This document shows positions 1 through 7,894 of a stretch of 64,000 bases of DNA, piece after piece. Below the pieces are notes generated by a model that saw nothing but the letters and a program-made list of their open reading frames with translations, was not told where the DNA came from and made no database searches. Every line of letters starts with the position of its first letter. Within the stretch, counting starts at the first letter, position 1. The DNA is from Haloterrigena salifodinae. GTDB lineage: Archaea; Halobacteriota; Halobacteria; Halobacteriales; Natrialbaceae. Location of the stretch: positions 124,001 to 188,000 of the forward strand of contig NZ_RQWN01000006.1 of NCBI RefSeq assembly GCF_003977755.1. The letters are read 5' to 3'. Both the position numbers and the translations under genes were made by a program.

Positions 1-129
1 GCCGTACAGCTCCTGTGCGTTTTCCGCGATTTTCTCGTGTTCGATCTCGAGGTCGTCGTCAAACGGGGTCAACAGACCGACAGCAACGCCACGGAGACGG
101 CTCCGTACCTGCTCGGCTGGCAATGACAT
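1..129 (-). CDS. DapA/KdgD-family aldolase-dehydratase, N-terminal part (cut by window edge)
   Basis: The first 43 codons of a dihydrodipicolinate synthase-superfamily protein, starting at the ATG whose complement is 127-129 and running off the left edge. The peptide begins MSLPAEQVRSRLRGVAVG and matches the N-terminus of the complete gene at 54242-55180 almost residue for residue. I count about 6 mismatches in 129 bases. Similarity continues into the promoter: both genes have an AT-rich ATAAA-type box at the same distance from the ATG. The family uses a Schiff-base lysine to act on 2-keto acids, for example decarboxylating dehydration of 5-keto-4-deoxyglucarate. The active-site part lies outside the window, so function is taken from the paralogue. 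Confidence 0.85.
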   Translation of the reverse strand, partial: MSLPAEQVRSRLRGVAVGLLTPFDDDLEIEHEKIAENAQELYG

Positions 130-150
130 AGAATTTCGATGTATCGCGAA

Positions 151-160
151 TAATATAAAT
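151..160 (-). promoter_or_regulatory. TATA box of the partial DapA-family gene
   Basis: On the minus strand the bases read ATTTATATTA, centred about 26 nt before the ATG at 129, the usual spacing for a leaderless haloarchaeal transcript. The paralogue at 55180 has an aligned TTTATGTTGG at the same offset. Confidence 0.55.
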
Positions 161-346
161 CCATCGCCTAAAGCCGATCTTTCGCGACTGGGTTCGGTCG
201 AGGAGCGGAACGAACCGTCACAGCGCCCTCGAAATCGCCGATTGCTCGGCGACGAACAATAGCCGTCAGCCTCTCGGAGCGGGCACCGAGACGGATCGTC
301 GGACGCTCGGCAGAAGAATAATGCCGATTCCGCTTGAAGAACGCGT

Positions 347-1534
347 ATGGAAACGTTTTCCGGGTACAGACGCGACGACGGACGGATCGGCGTCCGCAAC
401 CGGGTCGCCGTTCTGCCGACGTCGGTCGCGGCGAGCGCGGTCGCCGATCGGATCGCAACCGACGGCGGACCGCGCGTGACGGCGACGCCCCACCAGATGG
501 GAACCGAGCAGCCGGAACCGGCTCGCAGACGCACCGAACGAGTGCTCGCCGGAATCGGCCGCAACCCGAACGTCGGCGGCGCGCTCGCGGTCGAACTGGG
601 AACCGAGGCCGCCGACGCGTCGGCGATCGCCGACGAGATCGTAGCGGACGACACGCCGGTCGAGACACTGTCGATTCGCGACGCCGGCGGCACGCGCGGG
701 GCCGTCGAACGCGGCCGCGAGGCCATCGACTCGCTCCTCGAGGAGGCGGCGCGCGCTCGCTTCGAGAGCGCGGACGCGAGCGAACTCGTCTTCGGCGTCG
801 AGTGCGGCGGCAGCGACGCTACGAGCGGGATCGCAGCCAATCCCGCGGTGGGAAACGCCTGCGACCGGCTCGTCGAGGCCGGCGGGACGAGTTGCTTCAG
901 CGAGACGCCGGAGTTCATCGGCGCCGAGCACGTCCTCGCGGAGCGTTGCGTCGACGAATCGGTCCGCGAGCGACTCCTAGAGTGCGTCGACAGGCGCGAG
1001 TCCGTCGCCGACCTGATGGGCGTCGACCTCAGGGGAACCCAGCCCACGCCGGGCAATCAAGAGGGCGGACTGACGACAATCGAGGAGAAGAGCCTGGGCG
1101 CCATCGCGAAGGGCGGCACGGCGCCGATCCGCGACGTTGTTGACTACGCGGATCCGCTCCCGGTCGGCGGCGGGCTGGTCGTGATGGACACGCCCGGCTA
1201 CGACGTCGAGAGCGTCGTCGGCAAGGTCGCCGGCGGCGCGCAGGTGATCGCCTTCACCACCGGCCGCGGCAGCACGACCGGGAACCCGATCGCGCCGGTG
1301 ATCAAGGTCACCGGCAACCCCCAGACGGCCGAGCGCATGGCGAACAACATGGACGTCGACGCCAGCACGGTCTTGGACGGCGAGTCGGTCGAGGCCGTCG
1401 GCGAGCGCGTCTACGAGACGCTGCTGTCGGTCGCCGACGGCGACCGAACCGAAGCGGAGCGTCGCGGGATGGCCGAGTTCGCGATCAACGAACTCCAGCC
1501 GCGGGAGCTGGCGTCGCTGGGTGATCCGACGTGA
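347..1534 (+). CDS. UxaA/GarD-family dehydratase, large (C-terminal type) subunit
   Basis: A 395-residue protein of the altronate hydrolase / galactarate dehydratase C-terminal family. These enzymes dehydrate sugar acids such as D-altronate or galactarate to 2-keto-3-deoxy acids. Family motifs are intact: ECGGSD at 152-157 followed by GIAANPAVG, the GNQEGGLTTIEEKSLG segment near 236-251, and GNPIAPVIKVTGN near 312-324. The next gene encodes the small SAF-domain subunit and starts with a GTG inside this gene's TGA stop, so the two are translationally coupled. Splitting the enzyme into separate large and small subunits is common in archaea and some bacteria, whereas E. coli UxaA is one chain. 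The substrate is not certain; a sugar acid from pectin fits the locus. Confidence 0.85.
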   Translation: METFSGYRRDDGRIGVRNRVAVLPTSVAASAVADRIATDGGPRVTATPHQMGTEQPEPARRRTERVLAGIGRNPNVGGALAVELGTEAADASAIADEIVADDTPVETLSIRDAGGTRGAVERGREAIDSLLEEAARARFESADASELVFGVECGGSDATSGIAANPAVGNACDRLVEAGGTSCFSETPEFIGAEHVLAERCVDESVRERLLECVDRRESVADLMGVDLRGTQPTPGNQEGGLTTIEEKSLGAIAKGGTAPIRDVVDYADPLPVGGGLVVMDTPGYDVESVVGKVAGGAQVIAFTTGRGSTTGNPIAPVIKVTGNPQTAERMANNMDVDASTVLDGESVEAVGERVYETLLSVADGDRTEAERRGMAEFAINELQPRELASLGDPT

Positions 1535-1851
1535 AGGGGATCGTACTCGACGAGGCGGCGGTGCTGCTGGCCGACGGCGACACCGTGGCGACGGCGATCG
1601 CCGACCTCGAGGCCGGCCGCGCCATCGAAACCGAGGACTTGCCGGGCGATCGAACGGTCCTCGAGGTCGCCGAACCGATCGCGTTCGGCCACAAGCTCGC
1701 CGTGACGGCGATCAACGCCGGCGAGCCGATCGCCAAGTACGGCGAGGTCATCGGCAGCGCCACCGAGCGGATCGAGCCGGGCGAGTGGGTGCACACCCAC
1801 AACTGCGAGAGCAACCGCGGCCGCGGCGATCTGGCGGAGGGGTCGGCGTGA
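1531..1851 (+). CDS. UxaA-family dehydratase, small SAF-domain subunit
   Basis: A 106-residue protein with the SAF fold found at the N-terminus of altronate and galactarate dehydratases. Recognisable features are the AFGHKLAV segment, the GEPIAKYGEVIG motif and the late THNCES motif, typical of the UxaA N-terminal domain. It starts with GTG overlapping the TGA of the preceding large-subunit gene, and its own end overlaps the GTG of the following gene (1848). The three genes therefore form one tightly coupled operon. It should bind the large subunit from 347-1534 to complete the active site. Confidence 0.85.
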   Translation: MKGIVLDEAAVLLADGDTVATAIADLEAGRAIETEDLPGDRTVLEVAEPIAFGHKLAVTAINAGEPIAKYGEVIGSATERIEPGEWVHTHNCESNRGRGDLAEGSA

Positions 1852-3014
1852 CTCGAGAGCGCGACGCCGACGCGGAGACGGACTCGGCGATCGGGAACGC
1901 CGCGGCGACCGAACCCGGCGCGGGAACCGAATTCGAGGCCTACGATCGGGACCGCGACGGCGTCGGGGTTCGGAACCGCGTGCTGGTGGTGCCGTCGGTC
2001 ATCTGCTCGCACACGGTCGCAGACCGGATCGCCGACGCGGTTCCCGGCGCCGTGAGCGCGCCCCACGACCACGGCTGCGGGCAACTGGGCGACGACAGCG
2101 AGCGGACCGAGCGGACGCTGGTCGGCGTGGCGGCGAATCCGAACGTCGCCGGCGCGCTCGCTGTCGGGCTCGGCTGCGAGACGGTCCAGAGCGACCGCCT
2201 CGCCGGATCGATCGCCGACCGAGGGGTTCCGGTTGAGGAGGTCGCGATCCAGCGCGAGGGCGGTACCGACGCGTGTCGCGAGGCGGGGATCGATCTCGCG
2301 ACGGCCCTCAGGGCGCGGATCGAGACGGAGCGCGAGCGGGTCGGTCTCGAGGCGGCGACGGTCGGCGTCGTCAGCAGCGACTGTCGGCCCTCGTCGCTGG
2401 AGTCGGCGGACCCGCTCGTCGGCCGCGTCGTCGAGCGGATCGTCGACGCCGGCGGCCGCGCCTTGATCGCGGGCAACGAACGGATCCACGCCCACCCCGA
2501 CGCCGTTCGCGAACGGGTCGCTACGTCCGACGCGCGGGAGCGCCTCGACGGCGTAGCTGACAGCGCGTACGACTCGCCGGTGGCCGTCACCGCGACGCGA
2601 AAGCGCGCCGCGGACGCGACGCCGGAGCAGGTGAGACGGCTCTGGGGCAATCGTCCCGTTCGGGACGTCCTCGAGTATGGAGAGTGGGCCGCCCACGAGA
2701 CCGGCGTCGCGCTGGTCGACGCGCCGTCGGCGTTCGATGAGGCAGCCACGGCGCTGGCCGCCGCCGGCGCGCAGGTCGTGATCCACGTCACCGCTGACGG
2801 GATCCCCACCGGCCACCCGATCGTTCCGGTGCTCACGGTCACCGGCGACCGGAACACGTACGCCGCGTTGCGCGACGACCTCGACGTCGCCGGAGCGACG
2901 ACGGCCGACGAACTGCTGATGTCGTTGCGGGCGGTCCTCGACGGCGAACCGACGAGTTCGGAGCGCCACGGCGTGACGTCGTTCGCGATCACGCGCGTCG
3001 GGCCGTCGGTCTGA
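1848..3014 (+). CDS. Divergent UxaA large-subunit paralogue lacking the usual active-site motifs
   Basis: A 388-residue protein whose N-terminal half (GVGVRNRVLVVPSV, HDHGCGQLGDD, NPNVAGALAVGLGCE) and C-terminal segment (GHPIVPVLTVTGD) are clearly UxaA/GarD-like. However, the ECGGSD...ANPA motif of its neighbour is replaced by VVSSDCRPSSLESADP, and the GNQEGGLTTIEEK segment is missing. The start is GTG at 1848, overlapping the small subunit's stop; a longer reading frame upstream only overlaps that gene. It may be a second subunit that supplies part of a composite active site, a structural or regulatory partner, or an enzyme with another specificity. Family membership is firm, activity is unknown. 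Confidence 0.75.
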   Translation: MTRERDADAETDSAIGNAAATEPGAGTEFEAYDRDRDGVGVRNRVLVVPSVICSHTVADRIADAVPGAVSAPHDHGCGQLGDDSERTERTLVGVAANPNVAGALAVGLGCETVQSDRLAGSIADRGVPVEEVAIQREGGTDACREAGIDLATALRARIETERERVGLEAATVGVVSSDCRPSSLESADPLVGRVVERIVDAGGRALIAGNERIHAHPDAVRERVATSDARERLDGVADSAYDSPVAVTATRKRAADATPEQVRRLWGNRPVRDVLEYGEWAAHETGVALVDAPSAFDEAATALAAAGAQVVIHVTADGIPTGHPIVPVLTVTGDRNTYAALRDDLDVAGATTADELLMSLRAVLDGEPTSSERHGVTSFAITRVGPSV

Positions 3015-3125
3015 GACGAGCCGCGGCTTCTCTCGGTCGGTGAGTCGATTCGAAAACTGGCGCAGAACGGATCGTCGATCGAACGGTGGAACGCTATTCT
3101 CGAGGTGAAAACGATCCGGCGACGA

Positions 3126-5324
3126 TCAGTCGTCGCCCTGTGCGATCAGTTCGTCGTCGTCCGTGATCGACTCGCTGTTCCAGTACTCGTGCGTGTCGTC
3201 GACGCGGAAACACGCCGCCTCGTGTAACTCGTCGTCGGGGACGTCAAACGCCGTCGGATCCTGGCTCCGGCAGACCTCACGCGCGTTCGCACAGCGCGTG
3301 TGGTAGCGACAGCCACTCGGCGGGTTCGTCGGGTCGGGAATGTCGATCTCACGGATCGGCGACTCGTCGTCGTTGTCGGCGCCGAGCTCCGGCGTCGCCC
3401 AGCACAGCGCCTTCGTGTAGGGGTGCTGGGGGTTGTGGATGATCTCGTCCGGCGGGCCGATCTCGACCAGTCGGCCGAGATAGACAACGCCGATCCGACC
3501 GCCGGTCTTCTCGGCGATGTACCGCGCGTTCGAGAGGTCGTGGGAGACGAACAGGTACGACGTGTTGAACGTGTCCTGAAGCTGGATCATGAGATCCATC
3601 ATCTCGACACGCAGGGAGACGTCCAGCGCGCTGACCGGCTCGTCGGCCATGATCACGTCGGGGTTCATCAGCATCGCACGGATCAACGCGACGCGCTGTT
3701 GTTCGCCGCCCGACAGCTGATGGGGGTAGCGATCGATGTAGTCCTCCGGCGGCGACATCCCGACGTGCTCGAGCAGGCTCAGGATGCGCTGTTTCCGATC
3801 GTTCCCGTCGAGGTCGTCATCCCAGCGCTTGAGCGGGGCCTCGAGGCTCGCCTTGACGCGGCGGTGGGGGTTCAGGGCGCCCCCCGGATCCTGGTGGACG
3901 ATCTGGAGCGACCGGCGGACTTCGTCCCACGAGATCGAGCCGTCACCGTCGCCCGCCTTGACGTCCCAGATGTCGTGACCGCGGTAGTTGACGCTCCCGC
4001 CGGTCGGCTCCTGGAGCCCGACCGCCGTCTTGCCCAGCGTGGTCTTGCCGCAGCCGGACTCGCCGACGAGGACGACCACGTCCTTCTCGTAGATATCCAT
4101 CGAGACGCCGTCGACGGCCTCGACGACGTCGGGCTCGTCGAACATGTCGAGGAAGCCCTTCTCCTTCTCGAAGTGGACCTCGACATCGTCGAGCGAGACG
4201 ACCGGTTTGGCCGACGCGGTCCGCGAGGGCGTGTCTCCCGTGCCGATCTTCGCCGTCTCGGAGCCCGCGTCGATCGACTCGAGGTCGTACGACATCGGGA
4301 TCTCCTCGCGGGCCGACTCCCAGTGGTGACAGTGGGAGACGTGGCTCCCGCCGGCGTCGTACGGGCCGGGATCGACGTCCCGACACTCCTGGGTGGCCAG
4401 CGGACACCGCGTGTGGAACGAACAGCCCGACGGAACGTTCACCGGGTCCGGTGCCGATCCATCGACGGGCTGCATCGTCTCGATCGGTGCCTCGAGGTTC
4501 GGCGTCGACTTCAGGAGCAACCGCGTGTACGGGTGGGCGGCGTCCTCGAGGATCTCCTCGGTCGGCCCGAGTTCGACGAACTCGAAGGCGTAGAGGACGC
4601 CGATCCGATCGGCGATGTCCGCGACCAGCGGCAGGTCGTGGGTGATAAAGACGATCGTCAGATCGTACTCCTCCTTGATCTCCTGGATCAGCGAGATGAT
4701 CGACCGCTGCATCAGCAGGTCCAGCGCGGCCGTCGGCTCGTCCATCACCAGCACTTCCGGCTCGAGCACCAGCGAGAGCGCGATCAGCGCGCGTTGTTTC
4801 ATCCCGCCCGAGAGCTCGTGCGGGTAGGAATCGAGGACGCGATCGGGGTCCAGATACAGGTCCTCGAAAATGCCCTCCGTCCGTTCTATCCCCTCGTCGA
4901 TATCGTAGTCGTGGGCGTCGAGCGTCTCGACGAAGTGGGTTCGGATCTTGCGGACGGGGTTGAACGAACTCATCGCCCCCTGGAACACCATCGAAATCTC
5001 CTCCCAGCGGAGTTCCTTGAGCCCCTGCTTGTCGAGATCGAGGATGTCGATCGGGCTGCCGTCCGGGGGGTGGTACGTGATATCCCCGTAGAGGACGCCC
5101 GGGTCGACAATCGCGTCGAGCAGCGCGGAGGCGAGCATCGATTTGCCGCTGCCGCTCTCGCCGACGACGCCGAGGATCTCGTTTCGCTCGATGTCCAGGT
5201 CGACATCGTCGAGGACACGCGATTCGCCGCGGTCCATGTCGAACGTGACGGACGCGTTGCGTATCTCGAGAATCGAATCGCCTTGTTTCGGTTCGGGTTG
5301 GTAGTCGGTTTCGGAAACGGTCAT
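3126..5324 (-). CDS. Fused double ATPase of a Dpp/Opp-type ABC importer
   Basis: A 732-residue cytoplasmic ATPase made of two complete nucleotide-binding domains in tandem, equivalent to DppD and DppF joined. The first has Walker A GESGSGKS near 55-62 and signature LSGGMKQR; the second has GESGCGKT and LSGGEQQR. Each domain ends with the cysteine-rich oligopeptide-type extension (CSFHTRCPLATQEC and CRYHTRCANAREVC). The chosen ATG lies one base past the upstream permease's stop (5326-5328); an in-frame extension upstream overlaps the permease and is unlikely. With the permeases and three binding proteins upstream it forms an importer. In this pectin locus the cargo is more probably oligogalacturonides than peptides, which is inference from context. 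Confidence 0.92.
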   Translation of the reverse strand: MTVSETDYQPEPKQGDSILEIRNASVTFDMDRGESRVLDDVDLDIERNEILGVVGESGSGKSMLASALLDAIVDPGVLYGDITYHPPDGSPIDILDLDKQGLKELRWEEISMVFQGAMSSFNPVRKIRTHFVETLDAHDYDIDEGIERTEGIFEDLYLDPDRVLDSYPHELSGGMKQRALIALSLVLEPEVLVMDEPTAALDLLMQRSIISLIQEIKEEYDLTIVFITHDLPLVADIADRIGVLYAFEFVELGPTEEILEDAAHPYTRLLLKSTPNLEAPIETMQPVDGSAPDPVNVPSGCSFHTRCPLATQECRDVDPGPYDAGGSHVSHCHHWESAREEIPMSYDLESIDAGSETAKIGTGDTPSRTASAKPVVSLDDVEVHFEKEKGFLDMFDEPDVVEAVDGVSMDIYEKDVVVLVGESGCGKTTLGKTAVGLQEPTGGSVNYRGHDIWDVKAGDGDGSISWDEVRRSLQIVHQDPGGALNPHRRVKASLEAPLKRWDDDLDGNDRKQRILSLLEHVGMSPPEDYIDRYPHQLSGGEQQRVALIRAMLMNPDVIMADEPVSALDVSLRVEMMDLMIQLQDTFNTSYLFVSHDLSNARYIAEKTGGRIGVVYLGRLVEIGPPDEIIHNPQHPYTKALCWATPELGADNDDESPIREIDIPDPTNPPSGCRYHTRCANAREVCRSQDPTAFDVPDDELHEAACFRVDDTHEYWNSESITDDDELIAQGDD

Positions 5325-5325
5325 G

Positions 5326-6444
5326 TTAGACACCCATTGCATCTTGCGTCTGCGTTTCGCCGTCGCCTTCGCCCTCAACGTCCGCGGTCGTCTTCTCGTG
5401 TCGGGCCCGGACGCGGGGGTTGAACACCCGGTCTAAGGACTGCCCGAGCAGGGTCAGTCCGACAGAGATGAACACGATCGCGAACATGGGGACCAGAAAC
5501 CAGTGGATCGCGTCGGGACGGGCGTGCGCGTTCGCCCCGTAGGCCTGGTTCAGGATGCTTCCCCAGTTCAGGTCCTGGAAGGGAAGGATCCCGAGGTAGT
5601 ACAGGGCGACCGCTTCGAAGATGACCTTCCGACCGGCGTTCGTGAGGTTGATCACCACGAACGGCATCAGGTGCGGAACGATCTCCTTGAAAACGATCGT
5701 CGATGTTCCGATTCCCATCGCCTGCGAAGCCTCGACGAACGACTCCTCTCGGAGCGTGAGCATCTGTGATCTGATCGCCCGGGCGAGGCCGCCCCACGAC
5801 GCGACGCTCAGCAATATACCGATCGCGTACGGATTGCCGAGGATTTGGTCGTCGAACATGAGCCCCAGCACCATCACGAGCGGGAAACCGGGGATGTTGA
5901 TGAACACGTCGGTGATCGAACTCAGGACCGTGTCAGTCATGCCGCCCTTGTAGCCGGCGATGGAACCGACGATCGTCCCGATACCGACAGTAAACACCGC
6001 ACCCGAGAGGACCATCTTGAGAATCGTCGACGTCGAGTGGACCGTCTGGGAGAGCAGGTCGCGTCCCTGGTTGTCCGTCCCGAGGGGGTACTCCATGGTC
6101 TCGAACGGCGCGGCGAGCGCTGGCCCTTCGGTCACGCTCGTCGGTTCGACGATCAGCGGTCCGACGATCCCCATCAACAGGTAGATCGCGACGATCGTGA
6201 AGCCGATTCGAGCGCGCCAATCGCGCCAGATGATGGAGATCGGCGCGTGGACGTACGCGTCGTACAGCTTGCGGTAGCGGTCGCGGCGCGTCTCCTCGTA
6301 CTCGGAGACGACCTCGAAGGGCGTACCGACGCCGCCGTCGGTCTCGATCCGCTCGTTGGCGTCCGTATCGGAGTCGCTAACGATCGCGTTCTCGAAATCC
6401 ATCCGTTCGTCGTCGTCCGTTGGTGTCTCTGAATTTCGCGTCAT
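5326..6444 (-). CDS. ABC importer permease, DppC type
   Basis: A 372-residue inner-membrane permease of the Dpp/Opp C class. It has a hydrophilic acidic N-terminal tail of about 60 residues, then a first transmembrane helix (RIGFTIVAIYLLMGIVGPL), and the core BPD_transp_1 domain. The EAA loop is seen as EASQAMGIGTSTIVFKEIVPHL, followed by further helices to FAIVFISVGLTLLG near the end. The gene overlaps the upstream permease by four bases (its ATG is inside the neighbour's stop region) and is followed directly by the ATPase. It forms the membrane channel as a heterodimer with the DppB-type protein. Confidence 0.92.
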   Translation of the reverse strand: MTRNSETPTDDDERMDFENAIVSDSDTDANERIETDGGVGTPFEVVSEYEETRRDRYRKLYDAYVHAPISIIWRDWRARIGFTIVAIYLLMGIVGPLIVEPTSVTEGPALAAPFETMEYPLGTDNQGRDLLSQTVHSTSTILKMVLSGAVFTVGIGTIVGSIAGYKGGMTDTVLSSITDVFINIPGFPLVMVLGLMFDDQILGNPYAIGILLSVASWGGLARAIRSQMLTLREESFVEASQAMGIGTSTIVFKEIVPHLMPFVVINLTNAGRKVIFEAVALYYLGILPFQDLNWGSILNQAYGANAHARPDAIHWFLVPMFAIVFISVGLTLLGQSLDRVFNPRVRARHEKTTADVEGEGDGETQTQDAMGV

Positions 6445-7433
6445 TGTGACCTCCGTGCTCGCGGGTCGACGTATCCGTAGGTCAGGTCGGCCAGCAGTAG
6501 GGAGATGACCATCGCCACCGTGATGACCATGAATCCGCCCATCATGAGCGGATAGTCGCGCTGGTGGGTAGCGGACAGCATGTACCAGCCGACCCCGCGG
6601 TACTGGAACACCTGCTCTAGCACGATCGAGCCGCCGAACATCTCGCCGATGCTGATCAGTAGCGTCGTGTACATCGGCAGGACGGCGTTGCGGGCGACGT
6701 ACTGGGTGGAGATCGTAATGTCCGAGAGACCGCGGAGACGGGCGACGCGGAGGTAGTCCTCACCGAGGACGCGAATACTGTTTCCGCGCATCCCCAGCGA
6801 GGCGACGCCGGAGGCGACGAGCATGGAGAGGACCGGTAGTGCAGCGTGGGTGACGATACCGCTGATGTACGTCAGATTGAATCCCGGATCGGTAGCGATC
6901 GGCTGGCGACCGCCGGTGGGGAACCAGCCCAGTCGGTACGACAGGAGGATCAACAGGAGGATCGCGAGCACGTAGAACGGGATCGACCCCATCATGATGG
7001 CGTACGACGTTAGCCCGATGTCCAGCTTTCCGCCCTCCCAGTAGGCCATCAGCGCGCCGATGGTGATGCCGATAAAGAAGCTGATGAACACCGCCCAGCT
7101 CAGGACGAACAGCGTCCACGGAAGGGCCTCCGCGAGGACGTCCACGACTGGCCGACTGTAGAAGACGGATTGTCCCAGGTTCCCCTGCAGCGTTTCCGAA
7201 ACGTAGGAGAGGTACGCGGGCAAGAGCGGTGCATCGGGATCGATCGTCATCCGGTATTCAACGAGTTCACGGGCCCGTGCCGGGTTGATACCCTGTCGGG
7301 CCAGTCTGGTAATCATTGCACCCATCATGTTCCCGGGCAACATCCGTACCAATGCGAATGAGAGCGTAATCACGGCCCACACCGTGAACACCGCTTGCCC
7401 GAGTCTCCTGATACGCCAGTCTATCGTTACCAT
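6441..7433 (-). CDS. ABC importer permease, DppB type
   Basis: A 330-residue membrane protein with the DppB layout: first helix near residues 10-32, the conserved RMLPGNMM-like segment after it, a periplasmic loop with QGNLGQSVFYSRPV, then five more helices. The EAA motif is the ARLRGLSDITISTQYVARN region. The final segment (MMGGFMVITVAMVISLLLADLTYGYVDPR) is typical of the family. It is first of the three translationally coupled genes permease B - permease C - ATPase. The start is the ATG at 7433, with an AT-rich stretch just upstream. Confidence 0.92.
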   Translation of the reverse strand: MVTIDWRIRRLGQAVFTVWAVITLSFALVRMLPGNMMGAMITRLARQGINPARARELVEYRMTIDPDAPLLPAYLSYVSETLQGNLGQSVFYSRPVVDVLAEALPWTLFVLSWAVFISFFIGITIGALMAYWEGGKLDIGLTSYAIMMGSIPFYVLAILLLILLSYRLGWFPTGGRQPIATDPGFNLTYISGIVTHAALPVLSMLVASGVASLGMRGNSIRVLGEDYLRVARLRGLSDITISTQYVARNAVLPMYTTLLISIGEMFGGSIVLEQVFQYRGVGWYMLSATHQRDYPLMMGGFMVITVAMVISLLLADLTYGYVDPRARRSQ

Positions 7434-7619
7434 AGTGGATGCGTATTTATTCAGAATGGTTCATTATCAAGGTTTCCCATCGTCATCGAAATTTGACAGG
7501 CGTCGACAGGATATCAGTACGAAAAAATGACTGTCTGCTTGATGGGACTGTTTTCCACCGCCCCGACAGCCATCGGACTCCCAGTGGCAGCCGGATCGAA
7601 CGCCGGTCACGACCGCCGA

Positions 7620-7814
7620 CTAGAACGGATCCCAGCCGGTATAGATCACCGCGACGCTCGCGACGAGCGAGAGAACGACGGGAATGAGCGTGAGTACTGC
7701 GACGACGTACGGACCCGTCCCTGGCTCGAGGAAGAGAAACGAGAACCCGAGCAGTACCAAGAACAGGAAATTGACACCGAGAACGACTTGCGAAACGGAC
7801 CGAAGGAATCCCAT
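7620..7814 (-). CDS. Small two-helix membrane protein in the ABC importer cluster
   Basis: A 64-residue hydrophobic protein of unknown function. Two transmembrane segments are evident (about 10-30 and 38-58) separated by LEPGTGPY, with almost no soluble part. It lies on the same strand between the nearest binding-protein gene (7895-9709) and the permease gene (7433), so it probably belongs to the transport transcript. I do not recognise a family. It could be an accessory subunit of the importer, or only a passenger gene. Confidence 0.6.
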   Translation of the reverse strand: MGFLRSVSQVVLGVNFLFLVLLGFSFLFLEPGTGPYVVAVLTLIPVVLSLVASVAVIYTGWDPF

Positions 7815-7894
7815 ATGGGCTAGTTCGCCGAGACGCTCTTAAATCTTGGTCTGCGGGAACTATTGTCGTCGTCGCGGTCGGCGTCGACACGGCG

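Noticed and set aside
3300-5423. A 707-codon open frame on the plus strand opposite the ABC ATPase
   Set aside because: It mirrors the ATPase gene; high-GC antisense frames remain open by codon bias, and its translation is Arg/Val/Asp-rich with no domain.
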